In this document: one piece after another, positions 23,451-31,527 of the stretch
Position numbering within the stretch: the stretch's first letter is position 1
Layout: each line of letters opens with the position of its first letter
Assembly (NCBI RefSeq): GCF_014653695.1
Contig: NZ_BNAR01000004.1
Location: 452,645 to 516,644 of the forward strand
DNA from: Lentzea cavernae
Lineage (GTDB): Bacteria > Actinomycetota > Actinomycetes > Mycobacteriales > Pseudonocardiaceae
Direction of reading: 5' to 3'
Length of the DNA: 64,000 nucleotides
Notes under the pieces: generated by a model
Database searches by the model: none
What the model saw: the letters and a program-made list of their open reading frames with translations, nothing else
Told to the model about the DNA's origin: nothing
Translations under genes and position numbers: made by a program

Positions 23451-24623
23451 TCAACGGACCCGGCCGGCCGCCACCGCCACGACCACCTGCACCACGGCGA
23501 GCACGCCGACGAGGGCGAGGGACGCCGTCCACGTGCCGGTGCGTTCGGCGAGCAACCCGGCCAGGACCGGGCCCAGTGCGGCGAGCAGGTAGCCGAGCGA
23601 CTGGGCCATCCCGGACAGCCTCGTGGTCCCCTGCTGCCCCTGGCCGCGCAGGCTGATCAACGTGAGCGCCACGACCAGCGAGGCGCCGGTGCCGAGTCCG
23701 GCGACGACCGCCCACACGATGCTCCACGCCGGCAGGAGCAGGAGCCCGGCCACGCCGACGACCATCGGGACGCTGGCGGTGACCGCGGCGGCGACCTGGC
23801 TGTCGGTGCGGCGCATCAGGCGCGGGATGGCGAGGCCGGAGGCGACGCCGACGATCTGGTAGACGAAGAGGTGGACACCGGCCTGCTCAGCGGGCACGCC
23901 CGCCGACATCTCGACGGTGGGCAGCCAGGTGACCATGACGTAGAACGTCGTGGACTGCAGTCCCATGAAGGCCGTCACCAGCCACGCGGTGGGCTGGCGC
24001 CACACGCTCACCGGTGCCGTGGAGTCCGCCGGCGGCTCGACGACCGGCTCGGCGTTCCAGGCTCGCGGCAGCCACAACGCGGTGACGACGAGGGCGGGGA
24101 TCGCCCAGAACGCCAGCGCGCCGCGCCAGCCCGCGGCGTGCGACAGCGGGACGGCGACCGCGGACGCGATCGAGGCCCCGACGGTGATGCAGGCGGAGTA
24201 GACGCCGGTCGCCATCGACACGTGGTCGCGGTAGTCGCGCTTGACGATGGTCGGCACCAGCACGTTGCCGACGGCGATCGCGCAGCCCGCGACCGCCGTG
24301 CCGATCCACAGGCCCGCGTCGCCGAGGACGGAGCGCAGCGCCGTGCCGATCGCGAGCACGACGAGGGCGGCCAGCAGCGTGCGCTCCAGGCCGAAGCGCC
24401 GCGCCGGGTGCGTCACCAGCGGGGAGATCGCCGCGAAAGCCAGCAGCGGCAACGCTCCCAGCAGCCCTTGCGCGCCCTCGGAGAGGCCTGCCTCGCCGCC
24501 GATCTGCGGCAGCAGCGGTCCCACGGAGGTCAACGCCGGCCGGAGGTTGAGCGCCACCAGGAACACCAGCGCGACCAGGACGGCCGGCCAGGTCGCCCGC
24601 CTCGCCCGCGTGCGCTCGATCAT
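23451..24623 (-). CDS. MFS transporter, CynX/NimT-like
   Basis: A 390-residue major-facilitator protein with about twelve transmembrane helices, starting at ATG 24623 after GGAGGTGG. The first helix runs into LNLRPALTSVGPLLPQI, the signature of the CynX/NimT (cyanate permease-like) branch. HPARRFGLERTLL in the helix 2-3 loop and the GxG-rich helix 5 region (ACITVGASIASAVAVPL) follow. It converges on the plus-strand operon and may be the exporter for the cluster, or an unrelated small-molecule carrier marking its right border. Confidence 0.85.
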   Translation of the reverse strand: MIERTRARRATWPAVLVALVFLVALNLRPALTSVGPLLPQIGGEAGLSEGAQGLLGALPLLAFAAISPLVTHPARRFGLERTLLAALVVLAIGTALRSVLGDAGLWIGTAVAGCAIAVGNVLVPTIVKRDYRDHVSMATGVYSACITVGASIASAVAVPLSHAAGWRGALAFWAIPALVVTALWLPRAWNAEPVVEPPADSTAPVSVWRQPTAWLVTAFMGLQSTTFYVMVTWLPTVEMSAGVPAEQAGVHLFVYQIVGVASGLAIPRLMRRTDSQVAAAVTASVPMVVGVAGLLLLPAWSIVWAVVAGLGTGASLVVALTLISLRGQGQQGTTRLSGMAQSLGYLLAALGPVLAGLLAERTGTWTASLALVGVLAVVQVVVAVAAGRVR

Positions 24624-24681
24624 CGCGCCACCTCCGACTGCATTGTTCGGGTGCCTGCCGCAAGCGCGTCGAGCGGGTCCC

Positions 24682-25485
24682 TCACCGGGACGTGCGGACC
24701 GCGGTGAGGCCCCAGGTGGCGTACGGCAGCGTGACGGTGCCGTCCATCTCGTCGACCGCCGCGCCGATGGCGGCCAGGACCTCCGCCAAGCGGTCCGGCG
24801 GCAGGGTGGTGAGACCGCCGGAGGTCGGCACGAGGTCCAGCAGTTCGTCACGGCTGTACGTGCGTTCCCAGTCGTGGCGCCACAACACGGGTTCGTCGAA
24901 GCCGCCCGCCTCGCGGATCCCGTCCGCGGCCCTGGCGTACAGGCCCCGGTAGGCGTCCCGGACCGGCACCTCGGACCGGCCCACGGCCAGCGGCGAGCCG
25001 GGGGCCAGGCGCCGGTACGTCGTGGCGAGGGCCTCCGCGACGGCAGGCGGGAGTGCGTGCACGTTCCCGAACGGGGCCAGCACCCCTCCCGGCCGCAGGA
25101 CCCGCGCCGCCTTGGCCGCGCCCGCGACCGGGTCGACCCAGTGCCAGGCCGTGCCCGAGACGACCGCGTCGAACGTGCGGCCCGCGGGGTCCCACTCCTC
25201 GAACGTCGCGACCTCGACCTCGACACCGGTCCCCTGGGCGAAGGAGGCCATCCGCGGATCGGGCTCGACACCGAGGACCGCGCGGCCGGCGGCCAGGAAC
25301 TGGCGGGCGACGATGCCGGTCCCGCACCCGACGTCGAGCAGCTCGAGTCCGGCGACCCGCTCGACCACCGCCTGCGGGTAGTCGGCCCGAGTGCGGTCGT
25401 ACCGGGCGGGATCGACGCCGAACGACTCCGCGATCTGACGGTGCCGGTGCGGTTCCGGTGCAGGTGGGGGCGTTATAGTGACCAT
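24682..25485 (-). CDS. Class I SAM-dependent methyltransferase
   Basis: A 267-residue methyltransferase starting at ATG 25485. The SAM-binding motif I is LLDVGCGTGIVAR, followed by the acidic VLGVEPDPRM strand and AWHWVDP, which is common in UbiE/Bsu-type enzymes. ARVLRPGGVLAPF is motif III. No clear ribosome binding site precedes the start, and the message may be leaderless. It is divergent from a TetR regulator with an inverted repeat in the 69-base gap, so it is probably a target of that regulator. Substrate unknown. Confidence 0.82.
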   Translation of the reverse strand: MVTITPPPAPEPHRHRQIAESFGVDPARYDRTRADYPQAVVERVAGLELLDVGCGTGIVARQFLAAGRAVLGVEPDPRMASFAQGTGVEVEVATFEEWDPAGRTFDAVVSGTAWHWVDPVAGAAKAARVLRPGGVLAPFGNVHALPPAVAEALATTYRRLAPGSPLAVGRSEVPVRDAYRGLYARAADGIREAGGFDEPVLWRHDWERTYSRDELLDLVPTSGGLTTLPPDRLAEVLAAIGAAVDEMDGTVTLPYATWGLTAVRTSR

Positions 25486-25487
25486 GC

Positions 25488-25514
25488 GCCCACTTTAGTG
25501 GGCAGGTGCCCACT
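25488..25514. promoter_or_regulatory. Candidate TetR operator between methyltransferase and tetR genes
   Basis: GCCCACT-TT-AGTGGGC (25488-25503) is a perfect 7-bp inverted repeat; a third half-site GCCCACT follows at 25508-25514. It lies three bases from the methyltransferase start and just downstream of a TATAGT hexamer (25474-25479) that could be the tetR -10 box. This is the layout expected for autoregulation and repression of both genes. Confidence 0.6.
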
Positions 25515-25554
25515 CACGGCATCCAGTTCGCTCACGGCGAGAAGAGGAGGCACG

Positions 25555-26142
25555 GTGCCGACTGGAGTGGCGCTGCGCGACCCGCGTCAGCAGCTGTTCG
25601 ACGCCGCCGGGCGCGTCCTGCTCCGGGACGGGGCCAGCGAGCTGACCAGCCGGGCGGTCACCACCGAGGCGGGCGTCGCCAAGGGCGTGCTGCACCGGCA
25701 CTTCGCCGACTTCGACGCCTTCCTCACCGAACTGGTGCTGGACCGCATCGCGCAGGTCGAAGCCCAGGCCGCCGACCTCAGGGCCACGGCCGGCTCCGGG
25801 ACCGTCGCCGGCAACCTGACGGACGTGCTGATCACCGGATTCGACCCGGTGATGATGGCGATCATCGTCCTCGTCATCGCACGGGACGAGCTCCGCAGGC
25901 GGCTCCGCGAGGCCGGCGCCGCCCGGCTCCCGCTCGTCGGCGAGGCCACGGCCATGGTCGCCGGGTACCTGGAGGCCGAGCGCGCCCTCGGCCGGATCGC
26001 ACCCGGCGCCGACGTCGCCGCGCTCGCGCCCACCCTGATCGGCGCCGCGCACCTGCAGTTCACCGAGCAGAAGGGCAGCCCGGCCGCACCCAAGGCCGTG
26101 CGGAAGGTCGTGACGACCGTCCTGGCCGGCGTCGTGCGCTGA
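25555..26142 (+). CDS. TetR-family transcriptional regulator
   Basis: A 195-residue regulator starting at GTG 25555 after AGGAGG. The N-terminal helix-turn-helix is visible as LFDAAGRVLLRDGASELTS, then VTTEAGVAKGVLHRHFADFDAF, the standard TetR recognition helix and H-F end. The ligand-binding half is helical with no diagnostic motif. It is transcribed away from the methyltransferase and faces a near-palindromic site in the gap, so it probably controls itself and that gene. Confidence 0.87.
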   Translation: MPTGVALRDPRQQLFDAAGRVLLRDGASELTSRAVTTEAGVAKGVLHRHFADFDAFLTELVLDRIAQVEAQAADLRATAGSGTVAGNLTDVLITGFDPVMMAIIVLVIARDELRRRLREAGAARLPLVGEATAMVAGYLEAERALGRIAPGADVAALAPTLIGAAHLQFTEQKGSPAAPKAVRKVVTTVLAGVVR

Positions 26143-26146
26143 TCCC

Positions 26147-26590
26147 TCAGGAGAGTTCGGTGATGATCTTCTCGATCCGCCGCGCACGGGTCTCGGGCTG
26201 CTTCGCCGTCGCCACCGCCTCGGCGCGCTGCCGCTGGTTGCTGTAGGAGAGCGCGGTGAACGCGGCACGGGCCGACGGGTGCCGGTCGAGTGCCGCCGCG
26301 AGGTCGTCCGGCACGTCGACGGTGCGTTCCGCCAAGTCCGGTTCCACCACCACCTCGACGGTGTCACCGGCGGCGACACCCGCGGCCTCGCGGTTGGCCG
26401 CGCTCAACGGCACCATGAAGTCGCCGCCGTACACCGCCACCGTGCTGCGGTAGGTGTGGGCGCCGATGCTCACCAGCACCTTGGGCTTCTTGCCCTGCCC
26501 GAGCGCCTCGACCACGTCCGCCGGGACGCGGAACCCGGTCGCCGTCTTCCCGTTGAGCTCGATCAGGGCGGTGAACGCGTGACGTGTCAA
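26147..26590 (-). CDS. DUF1905 / YdeI-OmpD-associated protein
   Basis: A 147-residue protein. It starts at TTG 26590, preceded by GGAGGG. The N-terminal DUF1905 domain (FTALIELNGKTATGFRVPADVVEALG) leads to KPKVLVSIGAHTYRSTVAVYGGDFMVPLS, and a short C-terminal YdeI-like helical tail (LAAALDRHPSARAAFTALS, RRIEKIITEL) follows. Proteins of this type are widespread in actinomycetes and have no firmly known role, though YdeI relatives are named for bacteriocin protection. It converges on the tetR gene with only four bases between stops. Confidence 0.82.
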   Translation of the reverse strand: MTRHAFTALIELNGKTATGFRVPADVVEALGQGKKPKVLVSIGAHTYRSTVAVYGGDFMVPLSAANREAAGVAAGDTVEVVVEPDLAERTVDVPDDLAAALDRHPSARAAFTALSYSNQRQRAEAVATAKQPETRARRIEKIITELS

Positions 26591-26701
26591 GGTGCGGCCC
26601 TCCTGACGATCGACTGTCCACTCCGGATGGTAGGCGCCGGAGCGCGGCGTTCGCCGGGCCAGGTGCGGCTGCCCGCCGGAGCGGGCAGCCGCGGACGGGT
26701 C

Positions 26702-27835
26702 TCACGGCGCCGAGTGCTCCGCGATCACCGCCTGCAACCGCAGCGGGCTCGTGCCCGGCAGGTCCACGTTGCCCACGGCGAGAACCCGGTTAGTGCCGGG
26801 CATCGCCGCGATGGCGTTGTAGGTCGCGGACGTTCCCGCCGGAGCGGGCGCCATCGCCAGGGTCCAGCCCGCCGGCCCGTGGGAGCGGAAGGTCGCCAGC
26901 GGAAAGCGGCTGATGACCCACGGGGCGCCGTTCGCCCCGACCGCCACCCCGGGAGTGCTCGGGGTGGTCAGGCCGCCGACGGTCGCCCAGGTGGTGCCGT
27001 CTCCGCGCACGACCACGTTCGCCGATCCCATGCCGCCGCCGTCGCCGACCGCCCAGATGTCCTGGGAGGACAGGCCGTCCAGCGACTGCATGGTCAGCAT
27101 TTGCTGGTTCAGTCCGATGTCGACGGTCCGCCACTCGATGCCGTTCCAGTGGAACAGCACCGGACCCGAGAAGCCGTTCCACATCCCGTTGCCCGCCGCC
27201 CACACGTCGTCGGGCGCGAAGGCCTTCACCGCGTTGACGTTGCAGAAGTTCACGAAGCCGCCGCCCCTGACGCACTGAGCGGGCGGCTGGTGCTCCTGCC
27301 ACGAACTCCCGGTCCACTCGTGGAAGACGGGGGCGTTGCCGCGGCGGCCGACCAGCCAGGCGTGTCCGTCCACAACGGACAGGTCACTGATCGCCAGCGT
27401 GCCCGGCGCGGCGCCCGGCGGGTACGGCACCTCCGTCCACGTGCTGCCGTCGTAGCGCCACACCAGCGCGACGCCGCCGTCCGAGGACCACGGCGCGCCC
27501 TTGACCCAGACGTCCTGCGCGGAGGACGCCGCCACGCGCTGGAACGACACCGGCTCCTGCACGACCGGGAGCGACGTGCGGGCCCACCCGGTTCCGTCCC
27601 ACCGCAGCATCACCGGAGAACCGGTCGGGTCCTCCTCCTCCCAGCGGTAGCCCTCGAAGCCGACCGCCCAGGCGTGTGCGGCGTCCACGGCGGCGACGTC
27701 CCAGAGGTTGCTGGTGGGCTCGCTCGGCGGGATCGGGGCCGGGCTCCACGCTGGTTCCGCCGCCGCGGCCGGACCGGCGGCACACGCGACGACCGCGACC
27801 GAGAAGGTGACGGCCAGCCATCTGCGAACTCTCAT
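26702..27835 (-). CDS. Secreted protein with repeated W-rich propeller-like units
   Basis: A 377-residue protein starting at ATG 27835 with a Sec signal peptide (basic MRVRRW, hydrophobic core, cleavage near AAAA-EP). The mature part repeats a pattern of about 50 residues: (D/A)(V/I)WA(V/A)G, then a Trp-containing strand such as LRWDGTGW, WRYDGSTW, HEWTGSSW or FHWNGIEW. This is typical of bacterial beta-propellers built from Kelch- or sortilin-like blades. No catalytic motif is seen. It is a single gene, with a 261-base gap before the DUF3068 gene. Its role, likely ligand binding outside the cell, is unknown. Confidence 0.75.
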   Translation of the reverse strand: MRVRRWLAVTFSVAVVACAAGPAAAAEPAWSPAPIPPSEPTSNLWDVAAVDAAHAWAVGFEGYRWEEEDPTGSPVMLRWDGTGWARTSLPVVQEPVSFQRVAASSAQDVWVKGAPWSSDGGVALVWRYDGSTWTEVPYPPGAAPGTLAISDLSVVDGHAWLVGRRGNAPVFHEWTGSSWQEHQPPAQCVRGGGFVNFCNVNAVKAFAPDDVWAAGNGMWNGFSGPVLFHWNGIEWRTVDIGLNQQMLTMQSLDGLSSQDIWAVGDGGGMGSANVVVRGDGTTWATVGGLTTPSTPGVAVGANGAPWVISRFPLATFRSHGPAGWTLAMAPAPAGTSATYNAIAAMPGTNRVLAVGNVDLPGTSPLRLQAVIAEHSAP

Positions 27836-28096
27836 AGGTCCCCCAAGCTCTTAGACCTGAACAGGACTGGTGCGCGGCCGATCAGTTCACGGCAGCGGGC
27901 CGCGCACCAGGGGTTCGCGTCGCCTTGACCCAACCGAGCGGTGATCGTGTCCCAGCCGTCGCGGCGAGGTAACCCGAATGGGATTCAGGTATGCCCTTGT
28001 GATCTAGCTCACGGACCGGGTACAACTGAACGCACGGTTACCGGAAATCGCGCCTCACGGAACGCCTCCCTGCCAACCGAATACTTGTGAGGACCT

Positions 28097-29209
28097 GTGC
28101 GAACCGCAGTCGTCGCCGCCCTGCTCGGACTCGGTGCCTTCGCCGCAGCGGCCGGCCTCGTGCTGCAGCTGCACGCCTATCCCCTGCTGGCCAAGCTGCA
28201 GCACGACATCAACACCGTCTCGATCTCGGAAGGAGAAGGAGTCACCGCGGTCGTCCACCCGCCCGCCGGAATGCCGGAAGTGCGGCACAACCTCCGCCTC
28301 ACGGCGACAACGCACGTCGAGGGTGATCTGGCCGCGCCAGAGGTCAAGGAGAACGGCGACGTCACCGTGTGGAAGCGGGCGACGATCGTCAAGGAGGACT
28401 CGGACAAGCTCGTGCTGAGCGCCGAGGTGCGCAAGGTGTGCCTCGACCGCCGCACCGGCGAGGCGGTCGCCCCCTGCAAGGGCGAGTTCTACGAGACCGA
28501 GCAGGGCAGGCGGATCACCGCCGAGGGCCGGCGGTTGTTGCAGCCCGGCCTCAACTTCGTGTTCCCGTTCAACACCGAACAGCGTGATCACCGTTGGTAC
28601 GACACGGTTCTCAACCGGCCGGTCGCCATCCACTTCGCCGGAGAGCAGCTGCTGCAAGGACTCGACGTGTACCGGTTCGCGCACACGGTCCCGCCGACGG
28701 CGCTCGACCGGCTCGAGGTACCGGGCGCGCTGGTCGGCAGCCCGGAACCGTCCGTGGACGTCACCCGGTACTACGGCGTCACCCGGACGTTGCTGGTCGA
28801 GCCCACGACCGGTGCCGTGCTGTCGGTCCGCGAGGACATCCGGCAGGAGCTGCGCACCGACGCGCAGGCCGAGGGCGCCGGAACCCCCGTGTTCGCGGGA
28901 GAACTGCGGCTGACCAACGCCTCCGTCACCTCGAACGTCGACCAGGTCAAGCAGAACCTGCCGCGACTGTTCGTGATCACCGTGCTCCCCGTCGTCCTGT
29001 GGGTCGCCGGTGCCGTGCTCGTCGTGGCCGGACTGGTCCTGCTGGCCGTGCGCAGACGCGGTCTCGTCGCCGGGGCGTTGGCGCTGGTGATCGGCGCGTG
29101 CCTGGGCGGCGCGCTCACCTACGGCGTCACCGACGCCAACGACCCGGACGGTTCGCTCGACCTCAAGAACGTGGTGTCGTCCTCGAACGTCGACTACGGA
29201 CTTCGATGA
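28097..29209 (+). CDS. DUF3068 (PorA-family-like) membrane protein A
   Basis: A 370-residue protein starting at GTG 28097 behind GAGGA. An N-terminal transmembrane helix (VVAALLGLGAFAAAAGLVLQLH) is followed by a large extracytoplasmic beta-rich domain (VCLDRRTGEA, LNFVFPFNTE, YDTVLNRP, LQGLDVYRFAH) and two C-terminal helices near residues 298-350. That topology and these blocks define DUF3068. A homologue (Rv0227c, from memory) sits next to a methyltransferase and a glycosyltransferase in mycobacteria, as the paralogue does here. An envelope role is inferred. Its end overlaps the convergent amidase-like gene by 16 bases. Confidence 0.83.
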   Translation: MRTAVVAALLGLGAFAAAAGLVLQLHAYPLLAKLQHDINTVSISEGEGVTAVVHPPAGMPEVRHNLRLTATTHVEGDLAAPEVKENGDVTVWKRATIVKEDSDKLVLSAEVRKVCLDRRTGEAVAPCKGEFYETEQGRRITAEGRRLLQPGLNFVFPFNTEQRDHRWYDTVLNRPVAIHFAGEQLLQGLDVYRFAHTVPPTALDRLEVPGALVGSPEPSVDVTRYYGVTRTLLVEPTTGAVLSVREDIRQELRTDAQAEGAGTPVFAGELRLTNASVTSNVDQVKQNLPRLFVITVLPVVLWVAGAVLVVAGLVLLAVRRRGLVAGALALVIGACLGGALTYGVTDANDPDGSLDLKNVVSSSNVDYGLR

Positions 29210-30321
29210 GCGCCGCTCTCCTCCTCGATGATCCGGGCGACCCCGAGGAGCTCGCCCTCCGCCCTCGGCACGGCGATCAGGGTCACCGGCAACGGGTTCC
29301 CGCCGGCGTCCGAACCCGCGCGCACGGACACCGCCGGATAACCGCTGATCTTCCACAGCGGGGAGAACGGCGAGGTGGCGCCGTTGCGCACCAGGACACC
29401 GCCGGGCAGCGACGTCGTCTCGGCCGGACCGGTGTGCCCCGGCGTCACCAGCACGTCGACACCGGTGAACATGTGGTCCACCATCACCCGCTCCGCCGCG
29501 CGCATCGACCGGCAGATGCCCCGCAACGGCCACGGCACGACGCGGCCGAGCAGCTCCAGCTCGCGGGGGCCGGCGGCCAGGTGCGGCGCCAGCAGGAGCC
29601 GGGACTCGCTCGCGAGGTGCGGGTCGTGGTCCACCACCTCGTTGACGTGCAACGACAACAGCGCCGCGACGTCCTCGACGACCCTGCGCATGGGAGCACG
29701 GGTGCGCGTGGTGACCGAGAGTCCGCGCAGCGACACGCCGATCCTGAGTGGACGGTCCGCGGGCACGGCCTCCCAGCCGAGCCCGCGCACGACGTGCGCC
29801 ACGTCGGCCACGGTCCTCGCCACCACGCCGGATCCACCGGAGGTCTGGAAGCCCACGACGCCCACACCGCCCGCGGGGACCTGCCCGGCTCCGGGGGCAC
29901 GCCGTGCCAGCACGCCGGACACCACGCCGGTGGCGACGGCGACGACCGTGCCGGACACCTTGGGGTCCAGCGCCGTGGCGGGGATGCCGGGTGTCGGGTT
30001 GCGGTGCCGCTCTGCCGCCGACGTCCGCCCCACCACCACGGCACCGGCAGCCGTCAACGCGCTGATGGCCGAACGGGGCAAGGAGTCCTCGACGGCCAAA
30101 GGCAGGCCGAGCAGTCCTCCGCGCTCCCCCGCCGCCAACCGCCGATCGGCCTCTTCGGCACTGCGCCGGGCGGCCGCCAAATCGACATCTGTGAAAACGT
30201 GGCGGCGGGAGCCCAGCAGGTCCTCGGTCGTCGCGAGGAGTTCTGCTGCGGTCGTCGCACCGCGGGCGAGCAGCCGGGTCTGCTCAACTGCTCCGGGACA
30301 GCACACAGGGGTTTCTTCCAC
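29194..30321 (-). CDS. Amidase-family protein lacking the catalytic triad
   Basis: A 375-residue protein starting at GTG 30321 after GGAGGAAGAG. The overall path of an amidase-signature enzyme is recognisable (GLPLAVEDS, LTAAGAVVVGRTSAAE, VAVATGVVSG, GVVGFQTSGGSG, RTVADVAHV, PLWKISGYPAVSV). The functional residues are gone, however: the catalytic Lys of V-K-D is Glu, the GSSGGS box with the cis-Ser reads KVSGTV, and the nucleophile position in T-G-G-S reads G-A-G. It is also 80-100 residues shorter than usual, with a deletion after VEDS. The frame is open and the ribosome binding site strong, so it is a pseudo-enzyme rather than a dead gene. Confidence 0.75.
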   Translation of the reverse strand: MEETPVCCPGAVEQTRLLARGATTAAELLATTEDLLGSRRHVFTDVDLAAARRSAEEADRRLAAGERGGLLGLPLAVEDSLPRSAISALTAAGAVVVGRTSAAERHRNPTPGIPATALDPKVSGTVVAVATGVVSGVLARRAPGAGQVPAGGVGVVGFQTSGGSGVVARTVADVAHVVRGLGWEAVPADRPLRIGVSLRGLSVTTRTRAPMRRVVEDVAALLSLHVNEVVDHDPHLASESRLLLAPHLAAGPRELELLGRVVPWPLRGICRSMRAAERVMVDHMFTGVDVLVTPGHTGPAETTSLPGGVLVRNGATSPFSPLWKISGYPAVSVRAGSDAGGNPLPVTLIAVPRAEGELLGVARIIEEESGAHRSP

Positions 30322-30498
30322 GTGTCTCTTCCTCCGGCATCGTCGCCGATGAGTAAGGAGCTCCAGCGTTCAGCTGCTACCCGTTGGCCTGCAGGGGTTC
30401 CGCCGAACGGCTCTACGTCGCGGCGGCCGAGTAGCTGCTTTCTCCACGCGGACCGATCAAGATGACTTGAGTCACCCCGACCGAGGGGTTGCGCAGAG

Positions 30499-30516
30499 GT
30501 TACTGTCCGGTAGTTT
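30499..30516 (+). promoter_or_regulatory. Shared envelope promoter motif, copy 1
   Basis: GTTAC-TGTCCG-GTAGT (30499-30514) runs into the -10-like hexamer TAGTTT (30511-30516), about 55 bases upstream of the DUF3068 start at 30571. Four further copies of (Y)TAC-N6-GTA(R) precede other genes of this region. The inverted repeat overlaps the -10 box, which fits a regulator acting at the promoter. Confidence 0.5.
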
Positions 30517-30570
30517 CCTCGCCACTGTGACCTGCCTCTCACACCCTGAACACACCTAGAAGGAGGACGA

Positions 30571-31527
30571 GTGCGACGTGTTGCGAGCCTCGTGCTGGTA
30601 GGACTGGGCATCTTCTCGCTGGCGCTCGGAGCAGTCCTGCGCTTCTACGTGTACCCCGAGCTCGCCGTCGTGCCGCTCGACCAGAAGGTGGAATCCGTCG
30701 CGGAGGGCGCGGCGAAGGTCTTCTACCCCAAGGAACTCGTGGTCAGGGACGCCCGGCTGAAGGCGACCCGCAAGGTCGAGAGCAACCTGACCGTGCCGGA
30801 GGCCAAGGTCGACGGTGACGTGATGGTGTGGGACCAGGGCCTGGTCGTCACCGACTCGGAGAACCAGCTCGTCTCCGCGATGAAGCACCGGGTGTGCCTC
30901 GACCGGCGGACGAACATGGCCCTGCAGGAGTGCACCCAGCAGTACGTGACCGACGCCGAGGGCGACCCCACCGCCGAGGACAAGGCGGTGCACCAGGAGG
31001 GCCTGAACTACAAGTTCCCGTTCGACACGCAGCCGCAGGACTACGAGTACTTCGACACCACCCTGCGCAAGGCCTCGACCGCGCGGTACGAGGGCGCCGA
31101 GCAGCTCAACGGGATCGACGTCTACAAGTTCGTCCAGAAGATCCCGTCGACCAAGTTCCGCGACCAGGACGTGCCCGGCACGCTGGTGAACAGCACCGAG
31201 GCGTCGGTCAAGGCGGAACGCCGCTACCAGAACACCAGGACCATGTGGGTGGAGCCGATGAGCGGCATCATCATCAAGGGTTCGGAACAGCAGCGGCAGG
31301 TGCTCGTCGGGCCGGACGGAAAAGAAGGCACGGTGCTGCTCGACGCCACTTTGACCTTCAACGAGGAAACGGTCAAAGAATCAGCGGCACGCGCTGTCGA
31401 GGCGCGCGACAAATTGACGCTGATCAGCAGCACCGGGCCGGTCGTCCTGCTTTCGGTCGGCCTGTTGCTGCTGCTCGCGGGAATTCTGATCGGGGTGCTC
31501 GGACGGCGGGCTAGGCACGTCGCCTGA
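30571..31527 (+). CDS. DUF3068 (PorA-family-like) membrane protein B
   Basis: A 318-residue paralogue of the gene at 28097, starting at GTG 30571 after AGGAGGA. It keeps the same blocks: an N-terminal helix (LVLVGLGIFSLALGAVLRFYVYP), VMVWDQGLVV, HRVCLDRRTNMA, LNYKFPFDTQ, NGIDVYKFVQ and a C-terminal helix (GPVVLLSVGLLLLLAGILIGVLG). It has only one C-terminal helix and a shorter tail than its paralogue. Next to a methyltransferase and a glycosyltransferase it reproduces the mycobacterial Rv0224c/Rv0225/Rv0227c grouping. It overlaps the convergent methyltransferase by 17 bases. Confidence 0.85.
   Translation: MRRVASLVLVGLGIFSLALGAVLRFYVYPELAVVPLDQKVESVAEGAAKVFYPKELVVRDARLKATRKVESNLTVPEAKVDGDVMVWDQGLVVTDSENQLVSAMKHRVCLDRRTNMALQECTQQYVTDAEGDPTAEDKAVHQEGLNYKFPFDTQPQDYEYFDTTLRKASTARYEGAEQLNGIDVYKFVQKIPSTKFRDQDVPGTLVNSTEASVKAERRYQNTRTMWVEPMSGIIIKGSEQQRQVLVGPDGKEGTVLLDATLTFNEETVKESAARAVEARDKLTLISSTGPVVLLSVGLLLLLAGILIGVLGRRARHVA

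Noticed and set aside
5131-24623. Butirosin-like aminoglycoside cluster
   Set aside because: No deoxystreptamine, glycosyltransferase or sugar genes are present. Only the side-chain logic (ACP, BtrK-like, BtrH-like, flavin reductase) is shared.
27836-28096. Another copy of the YTAC-N6-GTAR promoter motif before the first DUF3068 gene
   Set aside because: GGTAAC and GGTTAC occur, but without the matching half at 6-base spacing.
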